From positions 16,075,077-16,139,076 of the forward strand of contig CM043946.1 in NCBI GenBank assembly GCA_014529385.2: DNA of 64,000 nucleotides, read 5' to 3'. How positions within the stretch are numbered: position 1 is the first letter of the stretch; every line of letters starts with the position of its first letter. This stretch comes from Adiantum capillus-veneris. Lineage: Eukaryota; Streptophyta; Polypodiopsida; Polypodiales; Pteridaceae. Positions 47,716 through 59,008 of this stretch are shown here, piece after piece. A program made the translations under genes and the position numbers. The notes beneath the pieces are model-generated. The model did no database searches. It was not told where the DNA came from and was given only the letters and a program-made list of their open reading frames with translations.

Positions 47716-49238
47716 TTGACCTGTGATCTTAGCATCATTGAATGTGTCAAAATACGAAGAATCTTGGCCAACGGGCTCAATCACATACCCAACTTTCCCA
47801 AAAACCCTTATCTCGCTCTATCAACTTTACTTAGCTGCCAAACTGACCTTGTCAATTCTCTCCAACTGGAGAAGACAGTCATACTAGACTTAACAAAAGT
47901 TGTGGAGAAATGCTTCTTTCAAAAAATCTCACAAATTCCTAGAAAATGGTTATCCACTGGTAACTCTTGGTTAACACCACAACTTGGTCTTGATTTTCAC
48001 AAAATATCTAATAATTGGTTCATAGTCGGGCTGGATAAAAGCTCTAATTATCCCACTCTTATATGCAAAAACCTACCTTGGAAAGCTGCTCAATTTTGGG
48101 TTTATGGAAAGAACTCATTAGAATTAACACTTCCTTACAAACTATTATCAGTAACATCTCGAGACACCTAGAGAATTTAGGCTATATTTTAGAGGACACT
48201 AAACTACCAGTACGTTTTTCCACCTATAAAATACATAACCATAAATTCAGATGGATATTTGATGCTTCTAATAGTATCTTTACTGATATCACCAAGGATA
48301 TCACTGACCTAATATTAGCTGAGTTTGAACTTATTTGTACCTCTAAACAAAAAATGTGCTACGTCTTTCTACAAATTTAGTACAACCCTTTTGGATAACA
48401 AAAAACTCTATGGAGGTCTCTCTTAACCTCCCTAAACATATCTTCCATATTGTTTTAGCAGATATCACTCAGTGTTATGAAAACATTTTCCTAGAAGGTG
48501 ATCTTGGCCTTAAAAATGTTCTAGCAAAGGTTATTAAATTGGCTTTTTCCAATTCTAGAAAGAAGAGTCTTTTCTACATATGACTTTCCAAAAAAACCTA
48601 GATGGATAAAAACGACGTACTCCGTGCATCCCTTACACTTCAATGAAGAGAAGCTTTGTCTTTTCATTTCATGGCTACTTGATAACTTTACTATTCTCTC
48701 TGGAGGACGTTGTTTTAACCAATGCCTTGGCATCCCTATGGGGTTCTCCTACTCTCCACTAATGTGTAATATTTACCTAGCCTTTTTTGAGTACAAATGG
48801 TTTTTCAAAGCCATGGATAGTAGGACCAACAGACTTTCACTATTTGGACAAACTTACAGATATATGGATGACTTACTAAGCATCAACAATAAAGCCTTCC
48901 TGGAGGAAATCTGCCATATATATCCTAACTGCCTAAAAATTGAGCCAACTTCTTTACACAAATACGTAACACCCAATGGGTCTTTTTGTACTTTGGTACA
49001 ATTCCTTAACTTTTCTATCTCCCTTCATATTCCTTGTGTAGAAGGATATGACCAAAAATTTGTTTGGAAAAGAGATCTTCTTAAACAACCACTTTTGGAG
49101 TTCATTAAGAGGAATAGTAATAGGCCTCACAGAGCATCCCTTTGTATCAGCCTGCTATATCTGATCATCTACTCTTCCTCCAACAACCTCTTTGCATGGG
49201 AGGATATAAAGGTACTAATAAAGAAAGTATTGCCTTAA
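47716..49238 (+). pseudogene. PLE-type reverse transcriptase
   Basis: Blocks read in order: VGLDKSSNYPTLICK (family form DKxxxxxxxxCK), then KELIRINTS; STYKIHNHKFRWIFDAS (K.HK.P..FR.I); catalytic block A ADITQCYENI; block B QCLGIPMGFSYSPLMCNIYL with GIPMG at 48729-48743; block C YRYMDDLLSINN with YMDD at 48861-48872; and thumb-like PLLEFIKRNSNRP. These match Penelope-like RTs (GIPMG, R.[ML]DD, SNRP/SNHP). Frames change near 48070 and 48350 and again near 48545; from there it is open to TAA at 49238. RTs of this group copy RNA onto a free 3' end. Confidence 0.75.
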
Positions 49239-49343
49239 TGGCTTTAATAGAAACGAAATAGCAATAAAATTCTACAATCTCTTACTCAGCATGACTGGCC
49301 TGGGTTACACTTTAACCATAAAAATCTCATTTCTCTAATACGG

Positions 49344-49372
49344 TAGTAGGCCCATTCACAATGGGCCTACTA
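49344..49372. repeat. Perfect 13-bp hairpin after the PLE RT
   Basis: TAGTAGGCCCATT (49344-49356) and its exact reverse complement (49360-49372) are separated by three bases. It lies 105 bp past the RT stop. Confidence 0.9.
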
Positions 49373-49408
49373 TCGACTCATTACGGTTTGGTGCTTGGGA
49401 CAAGGCGA

Positions 49409-49409
<1 letters not shown>

Positions 49410-49446
<37 letters not shown>
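49410..49446. repeat. (AC)n microsatellite
   Basis: Eighteen or so AC units. Confidence 0.97.
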
Positions 49447-49448
<2 letters not shown>

Positions 49449-50229
49449 TATTACTTACATATTGTAAAGAATCCCTAACCCTTGATTCTACTAAAACATG
49501 CTTCGTAAGCTGCAGTATATAGGGTATCCACCATGGGACTTGGCCCTTTTTAAACATAAGTAAAACGTATGCTTTACTGCCTTGGGTAAACCCGACCGTG
49601 AAGGTGCTATGGTGGTTTTTCCATTCCGCATCGTAGGCGGCCTCGTAGTCACATCAAGGGATCTCTCCATTTTGATGATCTGCTCTCTACACAGTAATGG
49701 CGGTCTTCCTCCTTCCTCTATTTAAGAGGTGAGGACGCAACTCTGGCCCTCACTTAGCTTCAAATAGGCTCTCAACACAAGCAACTCAGGTAGGCTACTC
49801 TGCTCATAAGGTTTTTATTGCGTACCCACCTTTTTAGGGAATTTTTATTGTAATGATATTGCTTTATGAATTTGATGGTATGAGACTTTTTGTGTGGATT
49901 TCACTCAGTATAATGGAACTTGTTTAAGGGTCATCGGTTGGTAAGTTTATATGGGTGATGGTGTTTTGACAATGCCTTGACCCCACTGTTGGATTTTGGT
50001 TTTTTGTTGACTCTGCGTAATTATTGTTATAAAGATTTTGAGGTTTTTTTAGTAAAGATGGTTTTGGGGTATGGCTTACCGACTGCTGCCGCTTAAACTC
50101 TATGAAAAACTTGCCTTTTGGCTGCTTTACGATAACTGTTCACAGGTTTTTTTAGGGTTTCTACCGCTTAACTTAGCTAGGCAGTACTCTGTTGAGGATA
50201 ATAGGACATACTATTGGTGCTTACTAATC
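49447..50229. other. Non-coding, nothing recognised
   Basis: Contains a promoter-like TATTTAAGAG near 49719 but no supported gene. It may include the 3' flank of the PLE-type element. Confidence 0.5.
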
Positions 50230-50954
50230 ATCAAAATGCTTGGGGATTTGCTTGATACTGTCGCTTTTGCATGGGTTATTGGTCATAGTCATGAGAAGCC
50301 TTGATAGGCCTATCAGAAGGACTGGTGGGAGATACTGCATTGGAGACTGTATATGCACTAGGAATAATAGGAGAATCGGTATGGGGTACCCTCCGTTCTT
50401 CTTCTTGCATAATGAATTGATAATACCATCCAAGGAGGACAATGGATCTTTCTCCTTTAAAACAGTAACAATCTGATGGAATTTATCAGGAAAACATTTT
50501 AACAAAACGGTTATGAGATCTTCTTCTGGTACTGGGGCTTTGACATAAACAAGTGGAGTTTTAATATCCTTTAGCCGGTAAGTTAAAGATGTAATATTTT
50601 CATCATCACACACAGCAAGAGAGTACAACTCCATCTTTAGACTCATCATTGAATACTTAGCTTTAGCACCAAAACCTTCTCTAGTTGTATCCAGGCAGCG
50701 TTGGCAGATTGCATGTCATCCAGATAATGAATAAAATCATCTTCGAGAGATGTCAGAATAATACCTGATGCTTGCGCGTCCTTGCGTTGTTGCTCGGTAG
50801 ATAATGCTCTGGTAACTGTAGCGAATGTGCCTGCTTCATCGACTGATAGCGGCTTGACGACACTCCACAAATTCGTGCACATCAGATAGCCCTTCACTTT
50901 GATTTGCTAGGTGTGGAATCCGGATACGTTGAATTTATCCACCTTTGATGCCAT
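50230..50954 (-). pseudogene. Copia-D gag fragment
   Basis: ATG at 50952-50954 opens MASKVDKFNVSGFHT. The next codon is a stop where copia gags normally have Trp. The gag then continues with KGYLMCTNLWSVVKPL and, after one frame change near 50650, MMSLKMELYSL and SLTYRLKDIKTP. It is truncated at about 50230, before the zinc knuckle. This is the capsid region of a Ty1/copia element of a fourth family. Confidence 0.8.
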
Positions 50955-51551
50955 ATTCGATATGCCAATGATAGCTTGGTCCTGTTTACTATGCTTGCGA
51001 AGGCAAGTAATGACCGTCAGCCTTGGGTAATAGAAATTCAAATTGCCTTTTAACACATCAGTGTATCCGTAGCATAAAATAACCTTCAACACCGCTTTGA
51101 AGTGTCGGCAGCAACTGAATTTCATTCAATAGCCCATTTGTAGTAGCTTAAGCTTGAAAATAAAATCACTTGCTAATCTACTATGAGCACCGAGCATAGA
51201 GCACGGAACTGCATGGTGTGAAATCCCTCTTGCTTAAAGTCAAAAGGGTCAAATAAGGTGGACACTTAGTAAAATCAATGTGAAAATGAATTCCTTTGTG
51301 GCGGAGTCGAGAAAAGAAGAATAGTGCGATGCAGTTTTGCTTGTAGTGAGCTACGGGGGGATTTTTAGCATAGGGTGACATGTCGAAAGTTCCTCAAACA
51401 GCTAGGGCAACCACGTTGAGAGTGATTTCAATGCATATTTAGCAGGTCAATATCCTTCCTTCTCTCTGCATAAGCGGTTGCTCCCCGCATTGCTGAACCA
51501 AGCCAAGGTCGATGCCAAGCAAAGACAAGAAGGCTAGGCTATGATACCACG
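50955..51551 (-). other. Copia-D leader with primer site
   Basis: Non-coding. Next to the LTR it has TGGTATCATAGCC on the minus strand (51536-51548), a variant of the initiator-Met primer site. Confidence 0.75.
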
Positions 51552-51809
51552 TGATGGAGTTGTGGCCTAGGGAGGATGGCGTGCAGCCATGGCGAGAAGG
51601 GCGCAAAAGACAAAGAGCGAGAGAGAGAGATTCGACACTTCAAAAAAAAAAGGACATGCTCTATTGATTGTATTCCTTTGTTACAAAAGCTTAATATGAA
51701 AAAGTGGCCATGCCATGCAAACTCCATTGAACTAGTGGTCTGTATCTACATGCATTATGAGGGTATTCCCATAGGCTAGACACCAAACAAAGGGCTTGAA
51801 TCCCCAACA
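51552..51809 (-). repeat. 5' LTR of Copia-D
   Basis: 258 bp, starting TGTTGGGGATTCAAG and ending ACTCCATCA on the minus strand. No partner LTR is in the window. Confidence 0.8.
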
Positions 51810-53170
51810 GATGGTAGGTTGGACGTTGATACAAAGACTAGTTTCAAAGATCATTGTGACAAAGCACTTTACCCTAAACCCAAGATGGCATATGAATTCC
51901 ATTTTTTTAACAAGTGGTACACAACACCTTTGTAGACATTATAAAATGATCAATACATAGAAAAAGTTGCGTCCATTTTTTCATTCAATAAGTATAAGTG
52001 AGTACATTTTAGTGAGTGTCTTACTGATCTCCAACAGAAGGTGAGTCAGGGTCATGAGGGATAGAGGATGAGGCAGGGGGAGATGGTTGGGGGGGGGTGT
52101 CCGTTGGTATGTAGGAGAGTGAGGGGCATCAGACATGGATGGAGGGTGATGAGGGGGCAAGAGCCTTGAAGAGGTATCTGGGGAAATGGTGATGGGGACA
52201 TGTTACTGCATTGCTGGAAGAGTTGAGGGGTATCTCCTTGGTTGAGTCCGTGGAGTGGGCCTTGGTGTTGGCAGCACAAATGCATCGTTCGGTCCTTCGA
52301 GGCGTGTTGTTACATGTTTGATCATGTTACTGACCAATGAGGTCCTGAATAAATCAACATGCACATTTGTATACTTTGCTAGTTTTCTAGCCTGCAAAAT
52401 CATTCATCCCCATAAGTTAGTTTAAGAAGTTTTTGATAAGTCATGGATAGCAATGAACAAAAAGCAGGTGCTTACGCTTCTGCGCTCCTCCCCATACATG
52501 CACTCCAATAGGAGCTATGTGTTCACTAACACCCTCCAGCCATAGGATTGCCCATATTCTTGCTTGGGGACCTTGCAACTCAAAAAGGTCATGTCTTCCC
52601 ATATCTCCTCCTAGGTCAACACCTCTAGAGAAGTTACCAGCTTTTGAACAGACCTTAAACAATTGGCATAAAGTGTCATAACAATTTCACAACTAGCGTA
52701 TGAAACTCAAGAAAGGACTCCACTGACCTTCATACATTCTCATGAAAACCATGCAAGGAGTTTGCAAGGTAGCAACGCTTCCGCTCCATGGCCAAAGCAA
52801 CGAGGCTCTAGTGGGAGTTGTTTTAACAAGTAAGGTCAAGTGAGATGCATGTTTCCAACTTACACATAGAAGGGAGATTGTTAATGACAACTCTTACTCC
52901 TTATTGTAAGCTAGCAAAAAAACCTTAATTATCTCCATGTTGACAGTTTGAGACCAATAAACCACCTCCATCAGTGATGTATTCTCGGATGTGAGAATCA
53001 CACAAAGCTGGGAGTCAAGATGAGCAACCTCATCGTGGACATCCATGCTGTAAGGACATGGGTCCTACAGGCAAGGCCATCGACACGACTGGATTGTGTG
53101 TACGCTAGGGTGAGGCTATAAGATAGCACGGTTGGGTGGAGACTATCACACACATTACCACCGCCCTTTC
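51810..53170. other. Unresolved; possible decayed minus-strand coding
   Basis: Minus-strand fragments between 52200 and 52900 are open for 60-80 codons in changing frames (for example DLFRTSLVSNMIKHVTTRLEG), which could be a dead gene or transposon. I cannot name it. A primer-site-like TGATATCAGAGC lies at 53173-53184. Confidence 0.3.
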
Positions 53171-53189
53171 ACTGATATCAGAGCTATTT

Positions 53190-53376
53190 TTGGGAAAGAG
53201 GAAAAGCGGGTCACGTTGCTTCTCTCACGACCCGCAGACAGCGATGTCTCCGCTGCACAACAAACAAGAAGGTAGGCACAATTTTCTGTGCAGCGAAGAC
53301 GCTGTTGTCTGCGGGTCGTGGGAGAGAAGCACCACGTCACATACACATGCAACCCGCTATTCCCCTTTCCCAAAAG
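53190..53376. repeat. Imperfect long inverted repeat (fold-back)
   Basis: The left arm (about 53190-53259) contains TTTTGGGAAAG, GCTTCTCTC and ACGACCCGCAGACA. The right arm (about 53286-53376) carries their reverse complements in mirrored order. Nearly the whole segment could fold on itself. Confidence 0.8.
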
Positions 53377-53833
53377 AAGCATTAGGAAAGAAATGGACTC
53401 ATTTTTGGGCCTTTCAACTCTAGTGAGAGAATGCTCCTTAGCCAATAGGAAGAAGGCTAACGTTACGTTGAAAAAACATTTTTTCTCATTTTGAAAATGT
53501 CCATGAAAACCATTTTGATGAAATTGTCACTATCATCAGAAAAGTAAGGTGCTTGATAATGACATCTGGCACAAACGCCGAACGCCTTTTTATGACCCGT
53601 TGTTGCTATCCTATAAAGTGAAGTACTTGTACTTGTGCATCTCGCACAAGTATCAATCACCTTTTTATGAGGGCTGGTACTGACCTCATGAGGCCCTAAG
53701 CTTAAAAATGCTATATCTTGAGCTAGAGACGTCAGATTTGAGTGTTTTAAAGAGCTATCATATGGTTTTTGGACGTTTCGGACGCATCCATGGGCTTAAA
53801 AAGTGCTATATCTTAATCCGAGGGCCTCATAAG

Positions 53834-53897
53834 GTCAGAACCAAGCGAATAGAGGTCCCAGAGACCCCTCAAGCGTCCCTATTCGCTTGGTTCTGAC
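53834..53897. repeat. Perfect 19-bp hairpin with 26-base loop
   Basis: GTCAGAACCAAGCGAATAG at 53834-53852 and its exact reverse complement at 53879-53897. Confidence 0.9.
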
Positions 53898-54261
53898 TCC
53901 TTCATAGTCTTAAATAGTACCTATCAATCACTATCAAGTACAATCTGTTCGCATTTAAATTGCGAGTACTTCATAAAAAGGTGATTGATGCTTGTGCCTC
54001 TATTCTGTGGCATTATTTTTGTATTTTGAAAACAACTCTTATGTGTTTTCTCTCATCGCACATCATATCACTCATTAAGATTCACAGACATGGAATTTTG
54101 TGTACACTTAAGTTGGGCTCTCGAAAAGCATTTTGTACGAGCATGCATTTAAGTGATTGAGCAAACTTTTACGTATGTACTACGAGAAATAGAATTCCAA
54201 GAAAAAACTTTTGCATTTTTCATATAGGGCCCAAAATTGAGTCCAAGTTTCTCCTAATGGC

Positions 54262-54540
54262 ACCCGCTTTTTCCCTTTCCCAAAAGAAGGCAAGGAAAGG
54301 GGAAAAGCAGGCAACCAAGGCAAACTCGACCGGAAACTCTATGGCATTGAGGCTCCAAAGGCTTCCGTTGACGCAGTTGGCTGTGCGCGTAGAAAGGCCT
54401 GACATGGAAAGGGAAAAAGTAGGTGCCTTCTTTTGGGAAAGGGGAAAAGCGGGAAACCGGGGTAAAATCGACCGGCAACTCTAGGCACTGAGGCTCCAAA
54501 GGCTTCCGTTGACGCTGTTGGGCTATGCGCATAGGAAGGC
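54262..54540. repeat. Tandem repeat of about 140 bp, two units
   Basis: Units starting near 54293 and 54433 share GGAAAGGGGAAAAGC, TCGACCGG, and a block from GAGGCTCCAAAGGCTTCC onward. The flanks (CCCTTTCCCAAAAGAAGG) match the arms of the fold-back at 53190. Confidence 0.8.
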
Positions 54541-55067
54541 CCGCTTAACCCTTGTATGAAGCAGGGTTGAACCCACCATGAGGGTAAGAGGCCAACACTT
54601 TACCATCAATCTATTGACCCTTGTTGTGTATAACAAGGAAAGATAGCATACTTGTGTTGAAAAGAAAGCTAGAAGGAAAGGGAAAGCTTTAAACTTCAAG
54701 GAAGTAGTTTCACCCTTGCTTTTCACTTCCTGCAGGAAGTCAAGTTTTCCTCCAAAAATTCTTTTTTCCTCAAGGAGGTAGCTTCAAAGTGAACAAAAGC
54801 CTTCACAAAAATGACGATTTTTTGTGAAGAATTAACAAAGGTGTTCTTACGACAAACGACACGTGAAGCGCTATAATTTTCTCAAGGCGAAGTTCGCATG
54901 CAACACAAATCATGGAGCATAAAAAACACAAAGACTTCAAGCTTCACAAGGTACAAGGTGACGTTTTTTTTCTCTCTTTACATTAGTGTGTGTTTACCAT
55001 AGCCAGTGAGGATATCCCACCTACACATACTTTTGATTTTGAGCACGTAGGTCAAAATTAGGACACC
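54541..55067. other. Non-coding, nothing recognised
   Basis: Probably the leader of the gypsy element whose gag starts at 55068. No primer site was identified. Confidence 0.4.
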
Positions 55068-57566
55068 ATGGGTGCTGCTGACACTAATATACATGATGAT
55101 GATAATCTAGGAGATCATGGCCTTGTAGATATGGTAACTTTCAAGACTTTGGAAAATTGCCAAAGCGTACTTGAACGCAACCTCTCTGCACTCAATGCAA
55201 ATGTTACAAATCTTACGGAACTAATTGTGAAATTTATGAAGTGGCACGGTTCAAGGAAACCAAGCTCGCACGACTCAAGGAATCCAAGAGACAAGTGCTT
55301 CAGAAGATGCAGAAGGTAGCAATGCATTATTTAAGAATATCACCATCCTTGAGTTTCACGGGAAAGAGTGTAATCGCAACAAGGATGCGGTCAATACGTT
55401 TTTACACAAGTGGAGTGATATTCATAGATTGAGACACACCGCTGATATAAAGACGGCTGTGGAAAGAAGTCTATATCTTAACACTAGGTTGGTAACGTAA
55501 CAGGACATAAAAGTGTCCTTTCAGGGTTTTGAAAAAAACCTCCAAAACCATAGTAGATCCACTCCTTTGTAAAATCCTTTCATGAGGTTATAGTTCAAGG
55601 CCTACTACACATGGAAAAAATAAGAAACTTGTAAAATTTCTCATCTTTTGGTCACACCAAGCCTCCAAAGTTGATGGACAAGTACATTTTCATCAAAACA
55701 GTCATTTCTTATGTTTTGTTACATAAAAATAAGATTAGGGATTTTTGTAGGACTTGAGATAAGTTCCCTAGTTAACTTTAATGGGTTGGTGATCAGAACA
55801 TATGATTGCTTCTCACTCACTATTTTTTGTTTTGCCAAAAGAAATAGGTACAAAAAAGTTGAATTTTTACCATTCTGCAAACCTATCATCAAAGTTTCTA
55901 TAGCCACGCTCAATACAAATAATATATGCATGTTTTCGTAAGTCCCTATTGTCCTTTAGGTTCATAAGGAGCCATGGAGCATGTCAAAAGAATAATACAT
56001 CTCTTACCAAGGGGAATCTTGGGGACAAAGATGAAGTACTAAATACAGAAAACATGAAAAATTTGGGCTCAACATTATGAGTTGTAGAATCCCATAGAAA
56101 CTATTCAATATCTAGCCAAATTTGATCCTTATGACTAGATATGGTTACTACCTACAAAATGCATATAGTTGTCACAAGAAACTAACAATATTGAAAAATC
56201 TATACTTGATATACTAGAATGTTTCGTTCTCTTCTATAATTGAAAAAATCAACCATCGTTGTCTACTATGCAAAATAGGGTATTAGGTGCCCCAAAACTC
56301 AAGGAATATTAGCTTTATGTTACAATATGCGACATAGAAAATCAAAATTGCATTTGGATATCATGAAAGCCACCAAAAAAATCATAGAAGAGCTAAAATC
56401 GGCTAAAAAACAAGATTTGTAATTTGGTCATAACTTACAACTTTAACATTTATTTCTCCCTAGAGCATTAGGACATGTTGAGGACTACTAAAGATAGTTC
56501 TCTAGCATTATAGACCTCACAAACATGAATTCTAGAGTGGTATAGTTGCAAAAAGTTGAAAAAAGCCAAAAACAGGACCCATTTTTTCACACAGTTTAGG
56601 TTGTGAAATGTTGTGCAAGGACAAGGTTACAGATGGAATTGATATTCCAAAAAAATTTCGAGTTTTTTTCAGCTCATGATACAACTTTCTAGATAGATAG
56701 CACCTCAAAATCCATTTTGAAACTCTTGACATAATTCAAGGAAAATGGTCACTTAACATGACATAAAAGTGTCCCAGGACATAAAAGTGTCCCATTACCA
56801 ACCTAGTGTTAAGGGAAAGGCCTATAAGTGGTGGGTGACATTTTCAATAGATCCTCGTCCTCCGTCTTGGGCTGCGTTTCAAGCTTCTTTCTCCAAAGAG
56901 TTTTTGGACTTTAATGAAGAAGATAAGAATTGGTTAGCATGGGATGCATGCCGCATGTCTAGCCTCTCTCTCACACAGTACCTTTTGAAGTATCGGGAAA
57001 TCATATTAAAACTAGAAGGTCTAGATGAATTCCAAAAGATACGGGGTTTTAATAAGGGTCTTGACAAAGACTATTGTCTTCATGTCAAGACCCAACATCC
57101 AAAAACTCTGGAAGAAGCCATCGGTCATGCCCAAAGATATGATGATGACCAAGAGAGGAAAGGAATTTTTTCCTACTCTAAGAATAATTTTTCTAAGAGC
57201 AATGTGGCTAAGAGTCAATGGCAAGGTAGATCTCCCACACGTTCCAAGAGGAATAAGAGACAACCTACCTCTCCACGCCCACAAGAGGCTAAGAAGCCTA
57301 AGCAATCACAACATACTCCACGTGGGTCTCTCAGCACTCCTGATTTTGAGCGTGCAAAGAAACACAATTTTTGTTTTAGATGTCTTTCGGACCAACATAA
57401 CAAGAAAGGTTGTCCTCTTTTGCAAGGCAAAGAAAAGGCCATGCACACGGTGCAACGTCTCACATTGGATTTATCTCCTAAATATTGTGTCGTAGAGGTT
57501 CTTCATAGAAAAGCACAAGTGTTGTGTGCTTGCTTCAATGTGGCAGCCCACCTTTGGCCCCCATGA
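55068..57566 (+). pseudogene. Gypsy-2 gag, interrupted by a TTAA element
   Basis: ATG 55068 opens MGAADTNIHDDDNLGDHG. A frameshift lies near 55250-55350. The capsid block DAVNTFLHKWSDIHRLRH then runs up to the TTAA at 55478. The frame resumes past the insertion at 56813 with KAYKWWVTF, goes through the rest of the capsid and ends with the zinc knuckle CFRCLSDQHNKKGC near 57370. Joining at one TTAA keeps the reading frame. This is the Retrotrans_gag type of Ty3/gypsy elements. Confidence 0.85.
55482..56808. mobile_element. piggyBac-like non-autonomous DNA transposon, 1327 bp
   Basis: It is flanked by TTAA (55478-55481 and 56809-56812). It has perfect 14-bp terminal inverted repeats, CACTAGGTTGGTAA, at 55482-55495 and 56795-56808. 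Just inside lie copies of the near-palindrome GGACATAAAAGTGTCC, one on the left (55505-55520) and two on the right (about 56758-56793). The interior is A/T-rich with no ORF above 77 codons and no visible transposase. TTAA target choice and TIRs starting CAC are known from the piggyBac superfamily. The assignment rests on ends only. Confidence 0.82.
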
Positions 57567-57870
57567 TTTGATTCGCATGCATGGCACTATTAACGAAAAA
57601 TGTGTTCGTATTTTATTGGATGATGGTGCAACTCATAACTTCTTGAACTATAAGCTAGTCAAGAAATTGAAGCTTACATAGACTCCCTGCTCTTACAAGT
57701 ATGTGGTCGAATAGATGTCTGGCAATGATAAACAAGTATGGGACACATTATTTCAAGGGGTTGAGCTTATTGTTCAAGATAATACGATGACCCTTGACTT
57801 TCAAGTTATGAACATGGACCGTGCTCATGTAGTTTTAGGACGGGAGTGACAACTAGTTATGAACACAACT
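57567..57870 (+). pseudogene. Gypsy-2 aspartic protease remnant
   Basis: In one frame: CVRILLDDGATHNFLN (family form LIDSGATHNF, with Asp for Ser here) and, later, HVVLGRE (family VVLGMDWL). In-frame stops follow LKLT near 57680 and again near 57713 and 57849. Confidence 0.75.
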
Positions 57871-58277
57871 CCTTATCCTTTATAGCCAATGGTAAACATG
57901 TGCTTTTGCTTGGTGAGAAAAATATACCATCTGCACCTCTTATATGTACAACCGAGCTTTCTATTTTGCAGAAAGCAAATTTAATAGATTAAGTATTTTT
58001 GTGTCACTACTTGTCTTCAAGTCTTGTGAATTCTCAAGAGCAAAGTGCAGTGAATTCTAGTAATGATATGCAAAGTGCAATGAATTCTAATGATAAGCAA
58101 AGTGTTAACAAATCTAACAAGCAAAGTGCTCTCAATTTTAATTCTATAGAGCAATGAGCAACTGTTGTAAAACAAACATTTTAGGAATTACAAGATTCTC
58201 CATCCCAGCATAACTCTAGTTTACTTTCTCCTTTTGCACGGCAAAAGCTGACTCACTTACTCACGGAGTATAGTGAT
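57871..58277 (+). other. Gypsy-2 protease-RT linker, decayed
   Basis: Contains short repeats of the type GCAAAGTG...AATTCTA (58030-58140) and several stops. Confidence 0.5.
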
Positions 58278-58814
58278 GTGTTCTCAAGTGATTTACCATC
58301 GGGTTTACCCCCTACACGTGATGTGCAACATGGCATAGATGTCTTTCCAGGTACTAAACCGGTGAGTAAACCATCTTATCGTATGAGTGCTAAAGAATCA
58401 AAGGAGGTTGAGAGTCAATTGGCTAACTACCTTGCCCATGGTTTCATTAGACCTAGCACTTCACCTTGGGCATCACCAATTCTATTGGTTAAAAAGAAAG
58501 ATGGTACTATGTGCATGTGCGTATATTATCGCGGATTACATGCCATAACTATCAAGAACAAGTAACCTCTGCTTTGAGTGGATTAGTTGTTTGATCAAAT
58601 CCATGGGGAAAGATATTATACAAAGATATATCTTCCTTCAGGATACCACCAGGTGCATATCCTTTTGCAAGATATCTCCAAAACTGCCTTTAGAACACGG
58701 TTTAGACATTTTGAACTTTTGGTTATACCTTTTGGTTTAATCAATGATCTAGCTACATATATGACACTCATGGATAGTGTCTTACGTCTCTATCTTGGAA
58801 AATTTGTTGTCGTT
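58278..58814 (+). pseudogene. Gypsy-2 reverse transcriptase, N-terminal half
   Basis: [57 protein letters not shown], a stop near 58563, then FDQIHGERYYTKI, SGYHQV, KTAFRTRF and GKFVVV. The sequence is cut immediately before the YxDD active site by the Copia-E LTR at 58815. It is a clear chromovirus-type RT with several substitutions (for example VYYR for VDYR). Confidence 0.9.
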
Positions 58815-59008
58815 TGTTGGGGTAAAGCCCCATGTGGCCGGTTAGGCCAGATGCCCGCCCACTATACTTATTCATTATGTACATAATAGAATAAGGGGGC
58901 TCACATGTAGAGAGTGAGTTTCAGCCCCTACAAACACAAGGTCTCCTCTTATCCTCTCTTCTCCATCGCTGCACACACACTCTCACACGCTCCTGCTCGC
59001 GTACTTCA
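58815..59008 (+). repeat. 5' LTR of Copia-E
   Basis: 194 bp, TGTTGGGGTAAAGCCC to CGTACTTCA, followed by TGGTATCAGAGC at 59011-59022. Confidence 0.88.

Larger units (their letters stand above)
45703..49238 (+). mobile_element. Penelope-like (PLE-type) retroelement, decayed, two ORFs
   Basis: An unknown first ORF (about 45770-47247) precedes an RT ORF (about 47716-49238) on the same strand. The RT signatures are of the Penelope type, which groups with telomerase; they are not of LTR or LINE type. I see no GIY-YIG endonuclease on either side. Terminal repeats were not found, so the outer boundaries are the coding limits only. Confidence 0.6.

Noticed and set aside
55482..56808. Reading the TTAA element as a CACTA (En/Spm) transposon because its ends start CACTA
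   Set aside because: CACTA elements make 3-bp duplications. Here the left 3 bp are TAA and the right TTA, whereas TTAA matches on both sides and the gag frame closes with one TTAA.
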